Below, one piece after another: positions 55,051 to 64,000 of a DNA stretch of 64,000 bases. The stretch is taken from contig CAMGYJ010000009.1 of the NCBI GenBank assembly GCA_946122785.1, positions 8,338,937-8,402,936 of the forward strand. The letters run 5' to 3'. The position numbers and the translations under genes are program-made. The stretch's first letter is position 1. The number at the start of each line of letters is the position of its first letter. The notes beneath the pieces are model-generated. The model ran no database searches and had not been told where the DNA came from. It saw nothing but the letters and a program-made list of their open reading frames with translations. The stretch comes from Linum tenue. Taxonomy: Eukaryota > Streptophyta > Magnoliopsida > Malpighiales > Linaceae.

Positions 55051-57500
55051 CCCCAAGTCTACTTTGTGACACAATAGGGGATCTCGGCGGTCGTTTGCCA
55101 TGCTTACGGGGTCAAATTACTCTTACCAATGCCATCACTACCTCTTTCAGCCTTGCTTTGAGGTGGCTTCAAACAACTATTTTGCTGGTTACATCTCATT
55201 ATTTTGGTATAAGTGACCATTTGATTGGTCTTCATAACGACTACTTACTAATAAAGATGACTTCATAAAACTATTGATCAATTGACTAATTGTCATAATG
55301 GTTCCCTAGTAACAAAAAAATTCCATAGGCGTGACAAAATTTAATCATGGATTCATATTAATTGAAATTTTTACGATGAGCATTATTCTCGGGTCCTCGC
55401 GTATTAGGATGGCGGTTATTACCCATTCCACTCAAATAGTAACCTTTTCTCTTTCTAATAATTAGAATAATTCTAGGTTTATAATAATTCAATTAATTTG
55501 AATAGATATTCAAACTTAGCTCTAATTTCGTTCCCAGCGTTATTGGGATAAAGGTTGAAGGAAATTACGAGTCTCTTAATTCCTCCAAACTTACAATTTT
55601 TTTTCATTTTCCAGCGTCTAAGGGTAATCCTCCCAATGTCCTTGGATTCATATCTTACGGACTGAATTGTCATTATTGATGTCTTGTGTGTCGGAATCAC
55701 CGATAAAAATCATCATCCCTCCTTCCTTCTCCTTCTATCATCCGTCATTTCTCCTCTCTTGTTTGGTGCCTCCTCTACAGGGATTTATGAAATGCTGGTC
55801 GTTAGTAACCTAGTCGTTAGGTGGGTCGTTATTCGTTAAAATTGACATCTTTTAATTTTAGTGTCTCTTCGTTGAGTAGAAGCATAGTTAGGACTTTTAA
55901 ATGTAAGAGGAGTGAGATTTGCTTTTTTTTTTTTTTATGTTGTGTCTATAATATTTATGGGGAAAAAAGTCATTTTATCATTTGTGTTTTAACAATGATA
56001 GAAGATTAATACTCTATCTAACCACTAATTACTTTGCATTGATTCTCACGCCCTTGAAAATATTGGCTTTCTTTTTTCCCCATTCAGTGTGTTTTTTTAA
56101 AACACCCATACAACTATGTCCAATAACACATTCATAAATGAATCGCCATTCACTCCTCCATTTATCGGTTCAATGAATATTTAGTATTGAACTCCAGAGG
56201 ATGAGATCGTCGTCCTCAGACATTAAATTCTTCTTTTCTTTGATAAATCACAACACATTAAATTCAAACCATTAGGCATAAGCTTTATATATGAGAGAAA
56301 ACTATGCATATAAGTATAGGATGATAACATTAACTTTAAGTGTGTCTTATTTTGGATGCTAATAAGCTTAGCTGATTGTGAGATAATTACTATTTTTTAT
56401 AAGGGTGATATAAATTTATTTCTTGTGGTTAGGTATTATTTAAGAGATTTGAACTTATGATTTCTAAGTTCAATACTAGCCATACAACCACTAAACCAAA
56501 CCATTGTTCGCTCATCAAATAATTACTATTGGCCGAGAAGTTTGGTTACATATATATATATATATATTAAGGATTAATTATGGTTTGATTTCTGTACTCT
56601 ATTATAGTTTATTAGTTCATGTATTACTATTTGAGAGTTATTCTCTCTCGTTTAATAATAAAACATAGGACGTTATTGTACCCTCTTAGATTAAGAAAAT
56701 GATGATAATATTTTCTAGCTATGAACATGGTGTCAGCTACTATTACAACGAAGTATCGGATGTTAACGAAGGTTGTATTCTGAGAGTTTATGTATCCTAC
56801 ATAATACAATATTTTTTTTTATTTGATTTGAGCACAAATGCATGTATTGAGAATACATGATGTTTTTCTAATACATAAAAAATTAATGCATACTTAATGT
56901 CATCATTGTTATGAGATTTAGTATCCATAATTCATTTATTATTAAAAATCCACGTATTCTTTTATGTTTCCAAATAATAAGTTTTTAAAACTCAAAATTT
57001 TTTAGCACACATATTCTTAATACGCACATTCTTGTATTCCACTATTTCCCCAATCAAAGGTTCTAAAATTCAGAAATTTAACAGCAATTTTGGTTTGTCT
57101 TTATTAGTTTCACATTTGGTAGTTGTACTAGGCTAGGCTGTCAAGAAAAGGATATCCCAATATCCCATCACATATCTCTTCGTTACAAACAAGAAAAAAA
57201 AAGTTAATTACAAAAATAACCCCCGTCGCCAGTCATATCGGCCCGAGCCCATGAGGAATATTCCCGTAATATGATGGCACCGGCGGCAGTGAGTTGGACG
57301 GACGGAGAGCGGACCCCGTTAAGTTTTTGACACATTTTCTTCGTTCGCGTAGCCACCGAAAAAAAAAGAGAGGTCCAACCAACCAAGCTCCAAAGTCGTC
57401 TCTATCCTCCCTGCCTGCAAATCTTAATTCGAGCCCTCACCGTCCCTTCGAGGACAAATATATCACAAAAGGGAACACACAAGAAAAGTAAAAGAAAAAC
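55051..57500. other. AT-rich gene-free region before PAH1
   Basis: No supported gene. It includes an AT microsatellite (56551-56568) and long A/T-rich tracts. The last 200 bp (from about 57300) are likely promoter of the PAH gene. Confidence 0.5.
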
Positions 57501-58181
57501 GGCCAGACGGCAGATAAAACGCGTCGGAGAAGGGAGAGCAAGGACGGATTGTGGGCTGAATCCGACTCAGAGTTCCTTCACTGCGGATTTTTCAATCCGT
57601 GAGTGCTGCAACCACACCTTTGCCTTTGATTTCTTCCTTGTTGTATTGGTCACACGGATACAAGTTCGATTTCATTTGTGCCGGCTTTCTTGAATACTTT
57701 CTTCTTCTTCTCCTTCGTCTTCGTTGTTTTTCTATTGATCTCAGCCAATGCTGCTTCGTTTCCTATCTGGGTTTCTTGTTTTCTTTCTCTACCTAAGTCT
57801 TCTCCTCATTGAATTTGATGATCGTCGGTTGCTTCTCGGAAGTTGATTTTCTCGACAAAAACAGTGGTGGGAACTGCCCTAACTTGTTGCGACGGGGATT
57901 CCCAGTTTCTTCCCTCTTCCTGTTGTTTCCTTTGATGTTAGGGGGGTCTCTCAGTTTGCTGTGTGGATGACGTCTCAACTTTGATTCTTTTGTGATTTTT
58001 AGCTTAAAGCTTATTTAGTGCTGGGTTTGTGATTTGATGCAGGGAGGAAGTAGAACAAAGAGGATCATCAGCCACAAAATAACTGCTGGGCTTTGTCTTA
58101 CTGCAGTAGAGTAGAGAATTTTATGTCCAATTTCAGTTGGGGAAAAAGGGATCATCTTTCTGGGCGTTAACTACTAGACCG
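57501..58181 (+). promoter_or_regulatory. Leader of PAH gene: leader intron and uORF
   Basis: A probable leader intron has its donor at about 57599 (ATCC then GTGAGTGC) and its acceptor just before GGAGGAAG at 58041 (TGATGCAG). In the remaining leader an ATG at 58123 opens a 15-codon uORF (MSNFSWGKRDHLSGR) that stops at 58168-58170, only 11 bp before the main ATG. Confidence 0.6.
58123..58170 (+). CDS. 15-codon upstream ORF of PAH
   Basis: ATG to TAA within the leader, 11 bp upstream of the main start and in another frame. Such a short gap would leave little room for reinitiation, so it could lower translation of the main ORF. Whether the peptide sequence matters is unknown. Confidence 0.45.
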   Translation: MSNFSWGKRDHLSGR

Positions 58182-61100
58182 ATGAATGTGGTTGGCAGAG
58201 TTGGGAGCCTTATCTCACAAGGCGTATACTCTGTCGCCACCCCTTTTCACCCTTTTGGTGGCGCTGTTGATGTGATTGTGGTTCAACAGCAAGATGGGAC
58301 ATTTCGGAGCACCCCTTGGTACGTTAGATTCGGCAAATTTCAGGGTGTTCTTAAAGGGGCGGAAAAGATAGTGCGCATTGAAGTTAACGGAACTGAAGCT
58401 GATTTCCACATGTTCCTTGATAATTCTGGCGAGGCTTACTTCATACATGATATTGACTCTGGCAAAGGAGGAGAGGAAAGTGGCATTGTAAAAGATTCCG
58501 ATGGTGGGGAACTCTCACAGGAGGCTGGAGGTTTTGACCCGAATCAGAACAACCTTGGAGGAATGCCAAGACTTGAACATAGCATTTCTGATTCTGTTGT
58601 GGTGCAGTTGAGAGGGGAACACGATTTAGTAGGTAGCCGACTTGATAGGACAGAATCTGATGTTGACCGGAGGTACTATGATCTCCAAGACGAACCACCT
58701 TCTCCAGTTTCCTTAACAGAATTTGGGTCTGGTAGATTTGAGGGCCTAGGCAGTGGGTCAGCTGCAGATTCGCAGGGTTCAGATTCAGAAGTGATTTTGG
58801 TGAGTGTAGATGGACATGTATTAACTGCCCCTGTTTCAGCCTCAGAAGAGGACACTGAGAATGTGCAGCTGAGTACACCTCAATTTCACTTAGGCCCAGG
58901 TGATGGAACCGAAGAATTCAATACGGGAGATGATACTTGGGCTGCTGAATATATCAGCAAGCTGAATGCATCTCCTTCCGATGCTGCATCTGATAAAGCT
59001 TGTAGTGTTAGCAATGAGGATTTTTCTTTACAACACCCCCTGGAAGTCTGTGAAGGTCAAGGGGAACATAATTGTCAAAGTCAAGGGACTCAAGATAGCC
59101 CTAGGCTAGAAGAAGAAATTCCAATACGAAGTGATTCAGAAGATTCGTCTGCTAGAAGTAGGAAGGGAGATGTTTTTGGAAGTTGCTTAGCTCTATCAGA
59201 AATTGGTGAGCATGTTGGAAATGGTAGTTTTGAAGCTGTAAACACTTCACTGCAAATTAAGACAGTTATCGAAGAGTCTTCTTTCAGTCTTTCAGCAGTT
59301 AATCAAACTCAAAATAAGGTCCTTGATGAATCAGCTGATGATAGGATCAGCCCACAGATTTCAGATTCTGCCAGATTTGATGCGTCACCTTCGTCACAAG
59401 TTGAAGTTGAAGTCACTGAGACCAATGTTTTAGGGCCTGAAGGTCTAGGTAATGACACCTTGTCTATTCATTCAGTAAATCCAGAACCAAAGGATGGCTA
59501 CCTTGGTGCTTCTGCAGTGAAGGAAGAGCCAGATGTTAAAGAACAATCTATGCATGAAGATCAGAGTTCCACTAGTGAGACAATGCAACCTCAAAAAGAA
59601 ACATCCAATGCTGCATTTCCACATTCTAGCACAAGTACGGGCCATCTCTTTTCTTCAGTTGTAACCTTAGTTGTCTTTTGAAGAATGAAGTTTATTCTTA
59701 CTTCTTATTTCTTTCAGGGGTCGAACTCTCTCTCTGCGGGAAGGAACTTCACGCTGGTATAGGCTTTGAGGCTGCTGCTAAAGTTTTTGAAGCACACCGC
59801 GTATCAGTGGAGGACTTTAAGAGTTCTACAACCTCTATTATCAAGAATGAACAGTTGATTGTTAGGTTCGCAGAGAAGTATTTGCCATGGGAAAAGGCTG
59901 CCCCGGTTGTCCTGGGAATGGCTGCATTTGGTATAGATGTTCCTGTGGAGCCCAGAGATGCAATTCCTGTCGACCAAAGTGATCCAGAGACTAGAGACGA
60001 TGAAACTGGGTTGGTTTCGACGCCCACAAGTCGCAGGTGGAGGCTCTGGCCTAATCCGTTTAGAAGGGTCAAAACTCTTGAGCATACTGCCAGTAACTCA
60101 TCAAGTGAAGAGTTATTCGTTGATACTGAATCTGGAACTTTAAACTCAAATGCAGAGCCACCTTCGGCTTCTTCTATTGGCATAGAGTCCCCTCACAAGC
60201 AGTATGTGAGGACTAATGTTCCAACTAGTGAGCAGATCGCCTCATTGAATTTGAAAGATGGCCAAAATATGATAAAATTCAGTTTCTCCACAAGAGTTCT
60301 GGGCACTCAACAGGTTTGCGGTTCTGCTCTTTTATCCCATTTTACAAACAACAGATCATCAAGCATTCTGTACTGCACTAGGGAGTTCAAGCCATTTTAC
60401 GATATTTTGGTTAGAAGATAAAGCCCATATCAATATATTGCCTGTTACTCTCCCATAAGATGTAAAGTTCACAAAGGATATCTGCTGTCATCAGTACTTA
60501 ACAACCACCATAGTTGAGTATAAACAGCTAGCTGTGGAAGTATTTAATGTTCAACTGTTGATCCCGGACCCATTCCAACAGGTAGATGCTCATATATACT
60601 TGTGGAAGTGGAATGCTAGAATCGTGATTTCTGATGTTGATGGAACAATAACCAAGTAAGGGAGTTCGATTCCTTTTCTGTAGTCCTCTTTTCTCTGCTT
60701 TTCGTCCTCTTTGATTATTACTGATAAATGATGTTTATATGGCATGACTCCCAATGACACATAACTGTTGCATGATTCTATTGGTGTTTACCTTGTGCGC
60801 TAAGCTACAGTAACCAATCATTCAAGTAATAATTAGTAAGAACTAAGATGGTAGTGCTTTCACTTTTCTTTCTGACACTGTCGTCTGATCCTATATGAAG
60901 GATTCTTCCATTAGCAGATGTATCTGATCAAGTACCTTGTGGGCCGTGGGAGTACCGTTCCTTTTCATTCTTACCTAATTGGATCTATTGTCTCTTTGAT
61001 ATATAGAGTCGCTTTCCAGTTCGTACTATGGTTGTTCATATAAAATCTTTTATTAAATTGCCTCGTCTGTCTTGCAACATAATCTCAAAATTGCATCCGT

Positions 61101-63243
61101 GTTCTGAGTTTGTCTCCATTGTGGAGCTGGTCTTATAACCTTCACCGAACATGGTTTTATCCCTAGTTGTCTAGTGAACTCCTGTGCCTTCTTATTTAAT
61201 GAGCATGTTAACAACATGCACTAAAAAGTTCAGTCATGCACTAAAGTACTTGTACCGTAAGATAATGGTGGCTGAGGCAAAGTGGAAAGTGTTTTTGGTT
61301 AAATAACATCTTCACATGTATCTTTCAGTTTTATAGACTGTTTCAATATAGTGCGACTTCATTACCCCTGCTTTCAGATAATTATAAGTAAAGACCTTGT
61401 TTTTTCTTCCAGGTCTGATGTTTTAGGCCAGTTCATGCCTTTGGTTGGCAAGGATTGGTCACAATCTGGAGTAGCTAAGCTTTTTTCAGCAATAAAGGTG
61501 ATGCTTGCTTTCCCAATTTCATTACAGTGCACTCACAGTTCCATCTGCATCAAAATTGTTCCACAGATGCTTGTTTTGGTGATCGTTTATCTATCAGGAA
61601 AAATGAAAGAAACCATCTTCATTTTTTTCTTTCATTTTTCCCCATATGAACTTGATCATGCAGCACATCATTTGTCCACAATACTGTTTCATATTAACAT
61701 GAAATGCCAGATGGGCCTTCTAAAGATACTTGGATTATTGGGGTTTTTTTGGGGTATTTTGTTGCTCCTGCAAATAACAGAGCTTCCTCCTTCAAATCCT
61801 TTAAGGACATCTGATGGAAATAACTATATGACCTGCTATCTTATGACTCCTTTACGACAGACTGTTATCACACATCTCAAAGTTAGGTTCCCCAGGAATA
61901 GTCGAAGCATAGCCTTTTGTTTGACATGCTTCCCAATGGAAGTGATCTCCTTAAGTAATGGGTGCTGAAAAGTTAATTCTGTGATTTGCACAGGAGAATG
62001 GATATCAGCTACTGTTTCTGAGTGCACGAGCAATTGTCCAGGCATATCTGACCAGAAGTTTTCTTTTTAACTTGAAGCAGGTATGTGTTTTTTGCTGTCA
62101 TCATTTTCAACATGGAATATCTTCTAGTATGATTGGATCACTAATGATAGAACAATCTGCTGTTTGTTATCTCCATAACTTTACTGTGACGGGGAGAGGC
62201 ACAAGTGTTGAACTGTCTCTTACTACTACGAATTCAGTCGATGTTTTTTGGGTTTTACAGGATGGGAAAACTCTACCCACTGGACCAGTTGTTATTTCGC
62301 CAGATGGATTATTTCCGTCACTCTATCGTGAAGGTGAAGTCTTATTTCTTGGTGTGGAGCTGCTTATCTTATTCTAATTTCCTTTCTGATAATACTGAAC
62401 ATGTATCTTTTTCTTATCCCACTGATGAAATGTATGATGCTAAAGTGTGACTTTTCTGTAAGCACTTATTACATAGTTGGGCTCTCTGGTTTCGGTCACT
62501 GACAGCTAGATAAATAATACTGGCATGCACACACTTACGAATTATTCTATTCATTGTGCAAAATATAAATCTTAAGAGTCATAACGCGGGCTAACTGCGA
62601 CTGTATGACTGTATCTTCTTTGTTTCTGGTTGACAGTCATAAGGCGGGCTCCACATGAGTTTAAGATTGCTTGCTTAGAGGTAAGAGCACCACTTTCTTT
62701 GAAACCTGGAACCATTTTTGCCTGTATGTTTCCATGCCTTTGATTCTGGGCCCAACTTTGATACCCCTTGCACTTGCAGGACATCAGGAAACTGTTTCCA
62801 ACTGATTACAACCCATTCTATGCGGGCTTTGGGAATAGAGACACCGATGAACTTAGTTACCGCAAAATTGGTATTCCAAAGGGGAAGATTTTTATCATAA
62901 ACCCGAAGGTTTCTATCTCCATTAGACTTCAACCTACTAATCCCCATTTTTCTAGCGAGCTGGATATCTCAAGTGTACTGCTGTTTTGAAATGTCAGGGA
63001 GAGGTGGCTATTAGTCATCGGATCGATGTGAGGTCGTATACATCATTACACACTCTTGTCAATGACATGTTCCCTCCAACATCACTGGTCGAGCAGGTAG
63101 AGGTACAGTACCCTGCTTAAGCTCAAGGATGTTCTGGCTTTGTTTTTCACCGCTGCTGAGCTGCTCGGGTTTTGCAGGAAGATTACAACGCATGGAATTT
63201 CTGGAAAATGCCATTGCCAGACATCGAAGAGTTTGTCGCGTAG
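58182..63243 (+). CDS. PAH1: Phosphatidate phosphatase PAH (lipin family), PAH1-like
   Basis: Mg2+-dependent enzyme that turns phosphatidate into diacylglycerol; in plants it feeds ER lipid turnover and galactolipid synthesis. Ten coding exons: 58182-59634, 59718-60313, 60582-60655, 61413-61497, 61994-62080, 62261-62333, 62637-62680, 62780-62908, 62998-63096, 63178-63243; 2706 nt, 901 aa. N-LIP domain at about 1-105 ([52 protein letters not shown]). A long acidic, Ser-rich middle follows. The C-LIP catalytic domain carries DVDGT at 701-705, followed by [56 protein letters not shown] and a C-terminal LPDIEEFVA. The length fits Arabidopsis PAH1 (about 900). PAH2 is the alternative. The CAND-type gene beside it matches the Arabidopsis neighbour At3g09570 (from memory). 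Confidence 0.95.
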
Positions 63244-63794
63244 TTGATAGTTGGATATGGAGATGCTGTTTAGGAGTTGCTTGGGTCTTTATTCTACTTG
63301 CTTCAGGGAATGAGGTTCTTTGGATGAAGGAAAGAGATGAGATTGTGAGAATGGAGTGATTTCGAAATGAACTAGTATTTGGGAGCATAGAACCGAAGAT
63401 GTCTCCCCGGCATTAAACCAGTTGTTGCCCGGTAAAAATGATTGGCTGCACCCTCTTACCTTTGGGCGCATGTCGTCAGCTCAGCTGGTCATCCTGCGTT
63501 AAGTCAGAAACATTATAGCACAAGTGACAGTGTTGCAGAGAAGTGAATTTACATCATAGAAAAGTACGAGTGACTGAGTGATAATAGCACCTCTGCTCTA
63601 AGTGGTAGTACAATCTGTGTTTCCTTCTGAGTAGATATGTAATCCCGTCACAGATGCTACTATGGGAAATGATCAACACTGATTGATTGTTAGAGAAATG
63701 GACAATTCTGTTGCAGCAACCCATTGTTAGTCGTTCTTCTCACGATAGGCCCATCAGTAGTATCAAAGGAAACCAAATGTTAGCGATCTAAATG
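63244..63794. other. 3' UTR and flank of the PAH gene
   Basis: Non-coding sequence after the TAG stop. ORFs here are shadows or short. No further gene. Confidence 0.5.
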
Positions 63795-64000
63795 CTATCA
63801 GGGTCGTTCGTTTGGATGAGGCATTTGAATGAGTTATTTAGGTTCAAATAACTCGTTTGACAGCATTTTACTCAAATGAGTTATTTGGTTGTGAGTTATT
63901 TACAAATAATTTAAAATGAGTTATTTGAAATAACTCTAGCCCCCTCTGTTATTTTTAAAATAACTGATTTTACTACTATGTTTTTTCCAAATACCACTTT
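63795..64000. mobile_element. Left part of a MITE, cut by the window edge
   Basis: From about 63800 (GGGTCGTTCGTTTGGATGAG) the DNA becomes a series of TGAGTTATTT/AAATAACTC repeats in both orientations. GG-TCGTTTGGAT ends and inverted AT-rich repeats are usual for Harbinger-like MITEs. The right end lies outside. Confidence 0.5.

Noticed and set aside
1..64000. CRISPR arrays, bacterial operons or ribosome binding sites
   Set aside because: The window is plant nuclear DNA; the direct repeats seen are transposon ends or intron duplications with unequal spacing, not arrays.

Overview
This window is nuclear DNA of a flowering plant, almost certainly a eudicot. The genes are split by short GT-AG introns, the gaps are AT-rich and full of plant transposons (hAT MITEs, Ty1/copia, Ty3/gypsy, TRIM and LINE debris), and every recognisable protein belongs to a plant family. 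The species cannot be named from the sequence. I rebuilt gene models by hand, by matching splice sites, reading phase and protein-family conservation. All joined CDS lengths are multiples of three, but none has been checked against transcripts.

Layout. 1-630: 5' end of an unrecognised Leu/Pro/His-rich gene (-). 1.4-3.3 kb: PPR protein resembling At2g37310 (-). 3.5-4.2 kb: hAT-type MITE. 4.4-4.9 kb: small Tudor-like protein (+). 5.4-10.7 kb: kinesin-5 motor, 22 coding exons (-). 12.3-14.8 kb: gag-only gypsy element. 15.0-16.6 kb: second PPR protein, resembling At2g37320 (+). 17.0-18.8 kb: mitochondrial RRM-like protein (-). 19.7-20.0 kb: TRIM element. 21.0-21.5 kb: LINE remnant. 22.4-24.1 kb: type I membrane protein (+). 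24.2-24.9 kb: YkgJ-type metal-binding protein (-). 25.8-27.7 kb: SR splicing factor RS2Z33-like (-). 28.4-33.6 kb: gene-free, with one solo LTR. 33.8-35.7 kb: neuroguidin/Lcp5-like (-). 36.6-37.7 kb: unrecognised four-Cys protein (+). 38-40 kb: TRIM remnant and a hAT MITE. 40.3-40.7 kb: small basic protein (+). 42.1-48.1 kb: solo LTR, a Harbinger-like MITE and a broken copia element with a nested insertion. 48.6-49.7 kb: third hAT-type element. 50.6-51.9 kb: seven-TM GOST/CAND-type receptor (-). 52.3-55.1 kb: gypsy debris. 58.2-63.2 kb: phosphatidate phosphatase PAH1/lipin (+).

The genes form no pathway or operon; this is an ordinary gene-rich plant segment. From memory, the left part matches the Arabidopsis At2g37310-At2g37420 neighbourhood (two PPR genes, RS2Z33, KIN5B). 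The right part matches At3g09560-At3g09570 (PAH1 and CAND6). I found no credible previously undescribed system. The best leads are a kinesin-5 gene fragment copied onto the 3' end of a PPR gene, a gag-only retroelement with two different LTR-like ends, a TRIM family, and several conserved genes of unknown function.
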